DNA from: Aquabacterium commune
Lineage (GTDB): Bacteria > Pseudomonadota > Gammaproteobacteria > Burkholderiales > Burkholderiaceae_C
Reading direction: 5' to 3'
Assembly: GCF_004362855.1 (NCBI RefSeq)
Contig: NZ_SNXW01000001.1
Location: 1-64,000 of the forward strand
DNA length: 64,000 bases
The notes below the pieces were generated by a model. It was given only the letters and a program-made list of their open reading frames with translations, was not told the DNA's origin and did no database searches. The number at the start of each line of letters is the position of its first letter. The stretch's first letter is position 1. Below, piece after piece: positions 38,171 through 45,764 of this stretch. The position numbers and the translations under genes were made by a program.

Positions 38171-38229
38171 GCCCCGCATTGTGCTGCGTCCCGCGCAGGG
38201 GCGGTGCACAGTCGTGAGATGATCTGCGC

Positions 38230-38754
38230 ATGATCATTTCTTCCCCCTGTGTGGTCAGTCTGACGTGGCGCCTTGAAGACGCCCAAGGCCAGCTGATCGA
38301 CGAGTTGACCGAGCCCATGGAGTTCCTGCTGGGCGGCGATGACCTGCTGGCCAAGGTGGAGCACGCGCTCATCGGCCAGACCGCGGGCTTCGAGGCGAAC
38401 CTGCACCTGGAGCCGGAGCATGCCTTTGGCGACTACCGCGCCGAGCTGGTGTTTTTCGAGGCGCGCGACATCTTCCCCGATGCCGTGACCGAGGGGATGC
38501 AGTTCGACGGCCCGCCCGAAGGCAGCACCACGCCCGACCTGTCCAAGGACGCCATCTACACCGTCACCGAGGTCTATGAGACCCACGTGGTCCTGGACGG
38601 CAACCACCCGCTGGCCGGCATCTCGCTGAACCTGACCTTGCAGGTGTGCGATGTCCGCCCGGCCACAGAGGAGGAGACCGAACAGGGCTCGGTGGCGCTG
38701 TCGCCGCTGTCCCTCGGTGGCCACGCGGCGCCCGAAGGCACCACCCTGCACTGA
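38230..38754 (+). CDS. slyD: FKBP-type peptidyl-prolyl isomerase, SlyD-like
   Basis: 174 residues of a cytoplasmic FKBP-fold isomerase/chaperone. The N-terminal FKBP half has L-T-W-R-L-E-D-A-Q-G, F-L-L-G-G-D-D-L-L-A-K-V-E-H-A-L-I-G and H-L-E-P-E-H-A-F-G-D-Y; the chaperone IF insert and N-H-P-L-A-G follow. The His/Cys-rich metal-binding C-terminal tail of E. coli SlyD is not seen, so nickel delivery is doubtful. Divergent from the cupin gene with a ~60-bp gap. Confidence 0.85.
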   Translation: MIISSPCVVSLTWRLEDAQGQLIDELTEPMEFLLGGDDLLAKVEHALIGQTAGFEANLHLEPEHAFGDYRAELVFFEARDIFPDAVTEGMQFDGPPEGSTTPDLSKDAIYTVTEVYETHVVLDGNHPLAGISLNLTLQVCDVRPATEEETEQGSVALSPLSLGGHAAPEGTTLH

Positions 38755-38765
38755 TCAAGCCAGCC

Positions 38766-39218
38766 TCAAGCGCGGCCGGTCGATCCGAAACCGCCCTCGC
38801 CGCGCTGGCTGGCGTCGTCGAAAGCCTCGACCACGCGGAACTTCGCTTGCACCACGGGCACGATGACCATCTGTGCGATGCGCTCCATCGGCTGGATGGT
38901 GAAGGGCTGGCTGCCGCGGTTCCAGCAGCTCACCATCAAAGGGCCCTGGTAGTCGGAGTCGATCAGGCCGACCAGGTTGCCCAGCACGATGCCCTGCTTG
39001 TGGCCCAGGCCCGAGCGCGGCAGGATCATGGCCGCCAGGCCCGGGTCGCCCAGGTGCATGGCCAGGCCCGTGGGGATGAGCTGGGCCTGACCGGGCGCCA
39101 GCACCAGGGCCTCGTCCAGGCAGGCACGCAGGTCCAGCCCAGCGCTGCCAGGCGTGGCGTAGGCCGGCAAGGTGTCGGTCATGCGGGGATCGAGGATGCG
39201 GATGTCAACGGTGGTCAT
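38766..39218 (-). CDS. dut: Deoxyuridine 5'-triphosphate nucleotidohydrolase
   Basis: 150 residues. All five dUTPase motifs are seen in order: [36 protein letters not shown], and [10 protein letters not shown] at the C-terminus. It removes dUTP and supplies dUMP for thymidylate synthesis. Downstream of coaBC with a 33-bp gap, forming a standard coaBC-dut unit. Convergent with slyD. Confidence 0.96.
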   Translation of the reverse strand: MTTVDIRILDPRMTDTLPAYATPGSAGLDLRACLDEALVLAPGQAQLIPTGLAMHLGDPGLAAMILPRSGLGHKQGIVLGNLVGLIDSDYQGPLMVSCWNRGSQPFTIQPMERIAQMVIVPVVQAKFRVVEAFDDASQRGEGGFGSTGRA

Positions 39219-39251
39219 GGTGAGCGGGGTCAGGATGCGTGGTCTGAAGGA

Positions 39252-40475
39252 TCAAGCGGCCAGGCGTTGGGCCAACTCGGTCATGAGCGCACGCGCCAGG
39301 GTGAGTTTGTCGGCCTGGCTGCCGTCGGCGGGCAAGGGGCGCTCGCTGTGGGCGTCCACCAGCAGCAGGCTGTTGTCGTCGCGGCCGAAGGTGGCCGGAC
39401 CCAGGTTGCCGACGATCAGCGGGATGCGCTTGCGCAGCAATTTGGCACGCGCGTGCGCCAGCAGCTGCTCGCTCTCGGCCGCGAAGCCCACGCAGTAAGG
39501 CGGCTGCGCCAGCGAGGCCACCGCGGCCAGGATGTCGGGGTTCTCGGTGAGCTCGAAGGTGGGCGCCTGCTTCTTGCCCTCCTTCTTGATCTTGTGCTCG
39601 CTCAGGGACGCAGGGCGCCAATCGGCCACCGCGGCCGTGGCCACGAACACATCGTGCTGGCCGGCCTGGGGCAGCACGGTGTCGAACATCTGCTGGGCGG
39701 TCATCACGTCGATGCGGCGCACGCCGCGCGGCGTGGGCAGGTGCACGGGCCCTGCCACCAGCGTGACCTGGGCACCGGCCTCGGCCGCCGCCCGCGCGAT
39801 GGCAAAGCCCATCTTGCCGCTGGAGTGGTTGGTGATGCCCCGCACCGGGTCGATGGGCTCGAACGTCGGGCCTGCCGTGATGAGCAGGCGCCGTCCGGCC
39901 AGCACCTTGGGCTGGAAAAAGGCCACGAGCTCGTCGAGCAACTCCTGGGGCTCCAGCATGCGGCCGTCGCCCACCTCGCCACAGGCCTGATCGCCACTGC
40001 CCGGGCCCAGCACCACGGCGCCATCGGCCTGCAGTTGCGCCACATTGCGTTGCGTGGCCGGGTGGGACCACATCTCGCGGTTCATGGCCGGGGCCACCAG
40101 CAAAGCGCAGCGCTCACGCGGGCGTGCCAGGCACAGCAGGCTGAGCAGTTCGTCCGCCCTGCCCTGCACCAGGCGCGCGATGAAGTCCGCGCTCGCCGGC
40201 GCGATCAGGACCGCATCGGCCTCGCGCCCCAGGTTGATGTGGGCCATGTTGTTGCCCTCGCGGGCATCCCACTGGCTGGTGAAGACCGGGCGGCCCGACA
40301 GGGCCTGCATCGTGACCGGGGTGATGAAGGCCTCGGCGGCCTCGGTCATGAGCACCTGAACGGTGGCGCCAGCCTTGGTGAGCAGGCGCACGAGTTCGGC
40401 CGATTTGTAGCAGGCGATGCCGCCCGAGAGGCCCAGCACGATGTGCCGGCCCTGGAGATCTGCGCGTTCTGACAT
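39252..40475 (-). CDS. coaBC: Bifunctional phosphopantothenoylcysteine decarboxylase / phosphopantothenate-cysteine ligase
   Basis: 407 residues carrying both coenzyme A steps. The N-terminal CoaC flavodomain has G-G-I-A-C-Y-K-S-A-E-L and catalytic His in N-M-A-H-I, with A-P-A-M-N and the substrate-clamp A-C-G-E-V-G-D-G-R-M. The C-terminal CoaB half begins with G-P-T-F-E-P-I-D-P-V-R-G-I-T-N-H-S-S-G-K-M-G and A-A-V-A-D-W. The dut gene follows on the same strand. Confidence 0.96.
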   Translation of the reverse strand: MSERADLQGRHIVLGLSGGIACYKSAELVRLLTKAGATVQVLMTEAAEAFITPVTMQALSGRPVFTSQWDAREGNNMAHINLGREADAVLIAPASADFIARLVQGRADELLSLLCLARPRERCALLVAPAMNREMWSHPATQRNVAQLQADGAVVLGPGSGDQACGEVGDGRMLEPQELLDELVAFFQPKVLAGRRLLITAGPTFEPIDPVRGITNHSSGKMGFAIARAAAEAGAQVTLVAGPVHLPTPRGVRRIDVMTAQQMFDTVLPQAGQHDVFVATAAVADWRPASLSEHKIKKEGKKQAPTFELTENPDILAAVASLAQPPYCVGFAAESEQLLAHARAKLLRKRIPLIVGNLGPATFGRDDNSLLLVDAHSERPLPADGSQADKLTLARALMTELAQRLAA

Positions 40476-40508
40476 GGGCCCGACTCTAGCAGGCCCTGAG
40501 CCCCCGCT

Positions 40509-41534
40509 TCAGGCGCAGATGCTGGTGCGATAGACGCTGGGCGACATGCCCATCCAGCGCTTGAAGGCGAAGGTGAAGGCACGGCGGTCGGAGAAGCCGA
40601 GCTCCGCGCTGATGGACTCCATGCTGATGGCGCGGCGGCGCAGCATGATCTGGGCGCGGTGGCACTTGGCCTCCGACTGGATGTCCACGTACTTGACGCC
40701 ATCGGCCTGCAGGCGACGCTGCAGGGTGCGCGGGTGCAGGCCCAGCGCTGCGGCGGTGGCTTCCAGGCCTTCGCGCAGCAACTCCGGGCGACGCTCCAGG
40801 GCCCAGCGGACCTCGTCCACGATGTGGCGCTCGGCGCCCTCCTGGCTGAGGCGGCGCTCGATGCGCTGGCGCGCCTCGGTCAAGGCCTGCGGCAGCGGGG
40901 CGTTGAGCGGCTGGTCCAGCCAGCGGCGGTCCATGACCAGCGCGTCGGCGTCCTCGTTGAAGGTCACCGGCACACCGAAGTGCTCGGTGTACTTCTCAGG
41001 GTGGGCCGGCGCCGGCCCCGCCATGCGCACCGACAGCAGCACGTGGGCGCTGTGCGCGGCACGGCGCAGCAACTGGTTGATGGCGGCCAGCAGCACTTCA
41101 CGCACGTGGCAGAACTCGCGCGGGTCCTGCCCCGGCACGGTCATCACGACGCGCACATGGGCCTCGGCACCGAACTCGTCCAGGCGCACGTTCATCCAGG
41201 GCGTCAGGACTTCGCGGGCCCAGCCGGCGAGTTCCAGGATCTCGCGCAGCGTGGTGCAGGAGTCGAGGAAGGCATCGAACTCGGCGAAGTGCTCGAAGAC
41301 GAAATTCTCGCCCAGGGCGAAGGGAAAGTGGTGGGTGCGCGCACGCTCCACACACATCGAAAAAGCCTTGAACAGGCTGGCAGGTGGCACGCGCAGGGGC
41401 ACCTGCGGGTCATGCGGGTTGATGCCCACTTCGCGGAGGACGGGGTCGATGGTGAAACCACAAACCGAAGCCGCCTGACGCCAGCTTGCGAGAGCGGGCA
41501 CAGGGACGGGAGACGAGGACAGCCGAGGTTGCAT
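40509..41534 (-). CDS. AraC-family transcriptional regulator (copy 1)
   Basis: 341 residues. An N-terminal PF12625-type effector domain (V-C-G-F-T-I-D-P-V-L-R-E-V-G-I, P-F-A-L-G-E-N-F-V, H-F-G-V-P-V-T-F-N) and a C-terminal AraC helix-turn-helix: L-H-P-R-T-L-Q-R-R-L and I-S-A-E-L-G-F-S-D-R-R-A-F-T-F-A-F-K-R-W. The paralog 0.2 kb away shares the same layout and F-G-V-P-V-T-F-N-x-x-A-D-A-L-V. Likely regulators of the neighbouring hydrolases or fatty-acid-like metabolism; inference only. ATG 41534 is chosen as the first Met of the family-like N-terminus. Confidence 0.88.
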   Translation of the reverse strand: MQPRLSSSPVPVPALASWRQAASVCGFTIDPVLREVGINPHDPQVPLRVPPASLFKAFSMCVERARTHHFPFALGENFVFEHFAEFDAFLDSCTTLREILELAGWAREVLTPWMNVRLDEFGAEAHVRVVMTVPGQDPREFCHVREVLLAAINQLLRRAAHSAHVLLSVRMAGPAPAHPEKYTEHFGVPVTFNEDADALVMDRRWLDQPLNAPLPQALTEARQRIERRLSQEGAERHIVDEVRWALERRPELLREGLEATAAALGLHPRTLQRRLQADGVKYVDIQSEAKCHRAQIMLRRRAISMESISAELGFSDRRAFTFAFKRWMGMSPSVYRTSICA

Positions 41535-41644
41535 AGCGGTACGACAAGCCAATATCGATTAACGATCAGCCAAAGGGCTGGCTGAGGACTAATCTATGTG
41601 ACGCAATGACCCCACGCAAGGAACCTTGCGCGCCACAAAGGGCG

Positions 41645-41699
41645 AGCACACGACACGACCACTCAAATGATGTGCTCGTTGCTACGCATATCGTGTGCT
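41645..41699. other. 9-bp inverted repeat in the inter-AraC region
   Basis: AGCACACGA at 41645-41653 and TCGTGTGCT at 41691-41699 are exact inverted copies, 37 bp apart, in the 228-bp non-coding stretch between the two AraC genes. This region must hold the promoter of copy 1. A separate ACCTTGCGCGCCACA stretch near 41623-41637 echoes units of the 21-bp array at 10.9 kb. Operator function is a guess. Confidence 0.35.
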
Positions 41700-41762
41700 T
41701 TGAGGGCCAAACGTGGCGGCCGCGGCACACTGCGGCACATCGTCCGCACCGCTGCGGAATGC

Positions 41763-42827
41763 TCAGGCTTGCTGCTCTCGCCAGGCGCTCGGGGTCGTGC
41801 CTTCCCAACGCTTGAACGCGGCCGTGAAGGCGCGGCGGTCCGAGAAACCCAGGCGTGCGCTGATGTCATCGATGGAGACATCGCCCTGGCGCAGCCACTG
41901 GCAGGCCAGGCGGTGGCGCATGCGCGCCTGCACGTGCAGGTAGCTGTCGCCCTCGTCCTTCAAGCGCCGCTGCAGGGTGCGCGGGTGCAGGTTGAGGCGG
42001 TCGGCCATGTCTTCCACACCGAGCGCCAGCAGGTTGGGCTCGCGGGTGATGAGCTCTTCGATCTCGGCGGCCACGCCCTGGCGGCGCGCCTCCTTGCCCA
42101 GGCGCTGCTCGGCCAGGAACTGCGCCTGCTCGTGCAAGGCGGGGAAGGCGCCTTCCAGGGGCAGATCGAGGATGCGCCGCTCGAACACCAAGGCATCGGC
42201 CGACGCGTTGAAGGTGACCGGAACACCAAAAAACGGCTCGAAACTGGCGGCGTACTTCGGAGGCGGTCCCTTGACGGTGACGCCCACGAAACCCAGGTCA
42301 GAACCCTGCAGGGTGCGACCGAACTTGCGGATGCACGCCAGGATGGCCTCGATGACGAGGTGCAGGGGCAGGCCGGACAAAGCGGCATGGGGCACGGGCA
42401 CATCGAAGCCCACGCAGACGCGCGCGAGTTCGCCCTCTTCCTTGACGTCCAGCGTCAACCAGGGCAGGACCATGCGCTTGGCCAGATCGGCCACACGCAA
42501 GGCTTCGCGCAGCGTGGGGCTGGTCGTCAGCAGGGTCTCGAACTCGGGCAGGGACTCGAAAGCGAAGGTGTCGCCCAGCACGAAGGGGAAGTGCTTCTCC
42601 GGCGACAGTGCCACGCACTGCTCCAGCAAGGAGATGAGCTGCAGCGGCGAGACGCGGGCGTCTTCCAGGCGGATCAGGTCGATCTTGATGCCTGCTTCTT
42701 TGAACAGCGGCTGGACGTTGAATCCGCACTTGGCGCCGGCCTTGATCCAGGCCGAGAGCATGAACAAGGGGATGGGCTTGATGCCCAAGGCCTCCAGCAT
42801 GGCCGCAGGGGGAAGTGGAATGCGCAT
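41763..42827 (-). CDS. AraC-family transcriptional regulator (copy 2)
   Basis: 354 residues, paralog of copy 1. Effector domain with K-C-G-F-N-V-Q-P-L-F-K-E-A-G-I and P-F-F-G-V-P-V-T-F-N, DNA-binding part L-H-P-R-T-L-Q-R-R-L-K and I-S-A-R-L-G-F-S-D-R-R-A-F-T-A-A-F-K-R-W. Start is uncertain: ATG at 42827 abuts a hairpin, and ATG at 42800 would keep all domain residues. No good Shine-Dalgarno is seen for either. It lies directly downstream of the first hydrolase gene on the same strand. Confidence 0.85.
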   Translation of the reverse strand: MRIPLPPAAMLEALGIKPIPLFMLSAWIKAGAKCGFNVQPLFKEAGIKIDLIRLEDARVSPLQLISLLEQCVALSPEKHFPFVLGDTFAFESLPEFETLLTTSPTLREALRVADLAKRMVLPWLTLDVKEEGELARVCVGFDVPVPHAALSGLPLHLVIEAILACIRKFGRTLQGSDLGFVGVTVKGPPPKYAASFEPFFGVPVTFNASADALVFERRILDLPLEGAFPALHEQAQFLAEQRLGKEARRQGVAAEIEELITREPNLLALGVEDMADRLNLHPRTLQRRLKDEGDSYLHVQARMRHRLACQWLRQGDVSIDDISARLGFSDRRAFTAAFKRWEGTTPSAWREQQA

Positions 42828-42862
42828 AAAGAAAATCGGCACACCCAAGACAGGTGTGCCGA
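42827..42862 (-). terminator. Hairpin-plus-T-run terminator or attenuator
   Basis: TCGGCACACC (42836-42845) pairs with GGTGTGCCGA (42853-42862) across a 7-nt loop; on the minus strand ATTTTCTTT follows. It lies 50 bp after the hydrolase stop at 42912 and ends at the AraC start codon, so it probably terminates the hydrolase transcript or attenuates read-through into the regulator. Confidence 0.7.
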
Positions 42863-42911
42863 AGTCTAACCAACTACAGGGGTGTCACGCAGGAAATTTG
42901 CGCGACAGAAC

Positions 42912-43805
42912 TCAGCGCACGGCGGCCAGGTCCGCACGCATCAACTCGCTGGCCTCGACCGGGTCGTTGTGCTTGGCAAAACCGCGCAGCCACTCCTCGT
43001 AGCCAGGCTGTTCGGTCTCTTGCCAGGGGTGATAGCCCGGCTTGTAGTACTGCACGTAGTGCTTGTGCAGGGGCGCGGCGAAACCACCGGGCTTGAGCAA
43101 CCACCAGATGCCCTTGGCGTTGAGCTGAAGGCGCTGGAAGAAGCTGAAACCATCGGCTTTGAGCATGGCGTTGGCGAACTTCAGGATCACGTGCGGGAAC
43201 ATGAAGGTGGCGTGGATCAGGGCACCGCAACGCTTGAAGTAGCCCACCTTGGCGTAGTCGATCATGACGTCGTAGGCCACGCCCTTGTGCTCGACTTCTT
43301 CGATGGCGTGCCAGGCGTACATGGCGCGGACTTTGGGGTGCGCGTCGCCCATGATGTCGCGGTCGTCGAACATGGCGTGGGCCCCCAGGGCCGTGAAGTG
43401 CTCCAGCGCGCCGGTGATGGCCAGGGTGTATTCGCGGCTGTGGCGGTTGCGGTACTTGTCGAACAGCAACTGGTCCAGCCAGCCGATGAGCTTGTCCACC
43501 GGCATGCCTTGCTTGCGCAGCACGTTGTTGTACTGCTCATGGACCATGCTGTGCTGGGCTTCCTGGCGGTTGAAGTCCTTGATGTCTTTCAGCAGCTTGG
43601 AGTCGTTGATCTGGTCGCGGAAGTCGCGCACGGTGACCATGAAGAACTTTTCGCCCGGCGGGAAGATCAGGGACATCGCGTCGAAGAAACGGGTCTTGAA
43701 CGCGTCACCGCCGAACCAGTACTTGGGGATGCTGGGGTCGTCGAGACCGAAATCCAGCTTCTCGCGCGGCACGATGGGGTGTTGCTTGTCGGATGCGTGT
43801 GCCAT
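42912..43805 (-). CDS. Predicted metal-dependent hydrolase, PF10118-like (copy 2)
   Basis: 297 residues, all-helical by appearance. Two E-x-x-H motifs, F-N-R-Q-E-A-Q-H near residue 92 and A-I-E-E-V-E-H-K near residue 186, with a Glu in A-L-E-H-F between them, mirror the (E, ExxH)2 arrangement of ferritin-like di-iron proteins. C-terminal block H-K-H-Y-V-Q-Y-Y-K-P-G-Y-H-P-W is strongly conserved with the neighbouring copy. AGAGGA lies 7 bp before the ATG. Characterised members are lacking; the hydrolase label is family naming only. Identity to copy 1 looks about 60-65% by eye. Confidence 0.85.
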   Translation of the reverse strand: MAHASDKQHPIVPREKLDFGLDDPSIPKYWFGGDAFKTRFFDAMSLIFPPGEKFFMVTVRDFRDQINDSKLLKDIKDFNRQEAQHSMVHEQYNNVLRKQGMPVDKLIGWLDQLLFDKYRNRHSREYTLAITGALEHFTALGAHAMFDDRDIMGDAHPKVRAMYAWHAIEEVEHKGVAYDVMIDYAKVGYFKRCGALIHATFMFPHVILKFANAMLKADGFSFFQRLQLNAKGIWWLLKPGGFAAPLHKHYVQYYKPGYHPWQETEQPGYEEWLRGFAKHNDPVEASELMRADLAAVR

Positions 43806-43932
43806 GTGGTCGTCCTCTGTGTGTTGTCTCCAGAATGACGCCATCGTAGGAAGCGCTGGGGTGACGCAACAGGATGTCGCGTGACAGCAAGGCATCGTCA
43901 ACGACAGCACGGCAGCCGGGAGCCCCGCAGGT

Positions 43933-43946
43933 TTGCGCTGGATCAA
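43933..43946. promoter_or_regulatory. FNR/ANR-like box (weaker) upstream of hydrolase copy 2
   Basis: TTGCG-CTGG-ATCAA matches the dyad TTGAT-N4-ATCAA at 8 of 10 positions. It lies about 128 bp before the ATG at 43805, just downstream of the stop of copy 1 (which ends at 44001). Presumed binding site for an oxygen-responsive Crp/FNR-type factor; not tested. Confidence 0.4.
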
Positions 43947-43953
43947 ATCCATG

Positions 43954-43978
43954 AAAAAAGGCCCCCGAAGGAGCCTTT
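43954..43978 (-). terminator. Rho-independent terminator after hydrolase copy 1
   Basis: On the minus strand AAAGGCTCC-TTCG-GGGGCCTTT forms a 9-bp stem (one G-T pair) with a stable TTCG loop, followed by TTT. It is 22 bp past the stop of the gene ending at 44001, so the two hydrolase genes are separate transcription units. Confidence 0.8.
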
Positions 43979-44000
43979 GTGCGCCCGAACCGAACAGGTG

Positions 44001-44888
44001 TCAAGCCATGGCCATGACCGAGCGCATTTGCTCGCTGGCTTTGACCGGGTCGCGCTCGTTGTGGTCGAAGGCGGCCAGCCACTCGGCATAGCCAGGCTGG
44101 TCGGCTTCGTGCCAGGGGTGGTAGCCGGGCTTGTAATACTGCACATAGTGCTTGTGCATCGGGGCCAACAGGCCACCGGGCTTGAGCAGCCACCAGATGC
44201 CCTGGACGGTCATCTTCAGGCGCTCGGCACGGCTGAAACCGTCCTGGATCATCAGCTGGCGCTGGATGTGGAAGATGGTGGCCGGGAACATGTAGGTGGA
44301 ATGCAGCAAGGCGCCGACACGCTTGAAGTAGCCCACCTTGGCATAGTCCTCCATGACGTCGTAGGCCACGCCCTTGTGCTCGACTTCCTCGATGGCGTGC
44401 CAGGCGTACATGGCGCGCACGCGGTGGTCGGCGTCTTTCATGACATCGCGCTTGTCGAAGAGGCTGTGCGCGAAGATGGAGGTGAAGTGCTCCAGGGCCG
44501 AGGTGATGGCCAGGGTGTAGTCGCGGCTGTAGTGCTTGCGGTAGTGGCCGTTGAGCAGCTCGTCCACGTACTGGGTCAGGCTGTCCACGTCGATGCCTTG
44601 CTGGCGCAGGCGGTCGTTGTCCTGGCGGTGGACCATGCCATGTTGGGCTTCCTGGCGGTTGAAGTCCTTGATGTCCTGCAGCAGCTTGGGGTCGCTGATC
44701 TGGTCGCGGAAGTCGCGCACGCAGGTCATGAAGAACTTTTCGCCCGGCGGGAAGATGATGGACAGGGCGTCCCAGAAGCGGGTTTTGAACGGGTCGCCGC
44801 CGTACCAGAAGCGGGGAATGTCACCGTCCAGGCCGAATTGCAGGCGCTCGCGGGGAACGATGGGATGCTGTGCAACGGGGGTGGTCAT
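44001..44888 (-). CDS. Predicted metal-dependent hydrolase, PF10118-like (copy 1)
   Basis: 295 residues. Same motif set as copy 2: P-I-V-P-R-E-R-L, F-P-P-G-E-K-F-F-M, F-N-R-Q-E-A-Q-H, S-A-L-E-H-F and A-W-H-A-I-E-E-V-E-H-K-G-V-A-Y. ATG at 44888 has AGAGGAGACACC upstream. No signal peptide; predicted cytoplasmic. An FNR-like dyad lies 50 bp upstream. Divergent from the GbsR-cydAB operon through a 276-bp intergenic region containing two operator-like sites, which suggests common oxygen or membrane-stress control (inference). Confidence 0.87.
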   Translation of the reverse strand: MTTPVAQHPIVPRERLQFGLDGDIPRFWYGGDPFKTRFWDALSIIFPPGEKFFMTCVRDFRDQISDPKLLQDIKDFNRQEAQHGMVHRQDNDRLRQQGIDVDSLTQYVDELLNGHYRKHYSRDYTLAITSALEHFTSIFAHSLFDKRDVMKDADHRVRAMYAWHAIEEVEHKGVAYDVMEDYAKVGYFKRVGALLHSTYMFPATIFHIQRQLMIQDGFSRAERLKMTVQGIWWLLKPGGLLAPMHKHYVQYYKPGYHPWHEADQPGYAEWLAAFDHNERDPVKASEQMRSVMAMA

Positions 44889-44937
44889 GGTGTCTCCTCT
44901 TGCGGGATGGGTCTCTGTTGGTCTCGAATGTCGCGCT

Positions 44938-44951
44938 TTGATCTGGGTCAA
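44938..44951. promoter_or_regulatory. FNR/ANR-type box
   Basis: TTGAT-CTGG-GTCAA, a 9/10 match to TTGAT-N4-ATCAA. It lies 50 bp upstream of the hydrolase start at 44888, a distance compatible with class II activation of a minus-strand promoter, and about 214 bp from the gbsR-like start. Direct sequence observation; the regulator is assumed from the consensus. Confidence 0.6.
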
Positions 44952-45091
44952 CACAGGATGCTGTGTGACACGAAGGGTTCGTTGCCGACACCCCGGCCTG
45001 CACCCCGGCAAAAGTACCGCCGAAAGCCGATTCAAGCGTGCGTCAAGGTCGTCGGTGGCATCCCACTCGCAAGTTCATGGGTTTGCTGTAT

Positions 45092-45109
45092 TTTCAGTAA
45101 TTACTGAAA
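45092..45109. promoter_or_regulatory. Perfect 18-bp palindrome, likely operator of the GbsR-like regulator
   Basis: TTTCAGTAATTACTGAAA is self-complementary over all 18 bases. It stands out as AT-rich in high-GC DNA. It is 55 bp before the ATG of the GbsR/MarR-type gene at 45165, with a TATCAT-like -10 at 45118. MarR-fold dimers bind such palindromes, so autorepression and cyd control are plausible. Confidence 0.7.
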
Positions 45110-45164
45110 TTTCAGCATATCATTGCGGCATCTCAAATGTCTGTCAGAACTTTCGAGGCCCGCC

Positions 45165-45761
45165 ATGACCACGCTCAGCCCCCTTGCCCACAGCTTTGTC
45201 TCTCACTTCGGCGAAATGGGCAGCCGATGGGGCATCAACCGCACCGTGGGGCAGATCTACGCGCTGATCTACGTTTCGGCACTTCCCATCCATGCCGACG
45301 AGATGGCTGAGACGCTGGGCTTCTCGCGCTCCAACGTCAGCATGGGCCTGAAAGAGCTGCAGGCCTGGCGCCTGGTGCGGCTGCGTCACATGCCCGGCGA
45401 CCGCCGTGAGTACTTCGAGCCCTCGGGGGACGCCTGGGACACCTTCCGCCGCCTGGCCGAGGAGCGCCGCCGCCGCGAGATCGAGCCGACACTGAGCATG
45501 CTGCGCGACGCCCTGCTGCAAGAGCCCGCCAGCCCCGAGGACGCCCATGCCCAGGCCCGCATGCGCGAGATGCGTGACCTGATCGAGCAGCTGACGCAGT
45601 GGTTCGACGAGGTCAGCCACATGGACGCGCAAACCCTGTCCAAGCTGATGAAGATGGGCGCCAAGGTGGGCAAGCTGCTGGACTTCACCGGCATCGCCAA
45701 GCGCGGCGCCGCCAAGCCCGCCAGCACAGCCAGCACCGGCCACACGGGCACGGAGGGATGA
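45165..45761 (+). CDS. GbsR/MarR-type transcriptional regulator
   Basis: 198 residues with a winged helix-turn-helix: G-Q-I-Y-A-L-I-Y-V-S, then M-A-E-T-L-G-F-S-R-S-N-V-S-M-G-L-K-E-L (recognition helix) and R-R-E-Y-F-E-P as wing. The C-terminal ~80 residues are helical and Ala-rich. Family members control betaine transport, membrane or respiratory genes. Its stop is 3 bp before cydA, so it is co-transcribed with the cytochrome bd oxidase; an 18-bp palindrome precedes it. ATG at 45165 is the first Met of the family N-terminus. Confidence 0.87.
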   Translation: MTTLSPLAHSFVSHFGEMGSRWGINRTVGQIYALIYVSALPIHADEMAETLGFSRSNVSMGLKELQAWRLVRLRHMPGDRREYFEPSGDAWDTFRRLAEERRRREIEPTLSMLRDALLQEPASPEDAHAQARMREMRDLIEQLTQWFDEVSHMDAQTLSKLMKMGAKVGKLLDFTGIAKRGAAKPASTASTGHTGTEG

Positions 45762-45764
45762 GCC

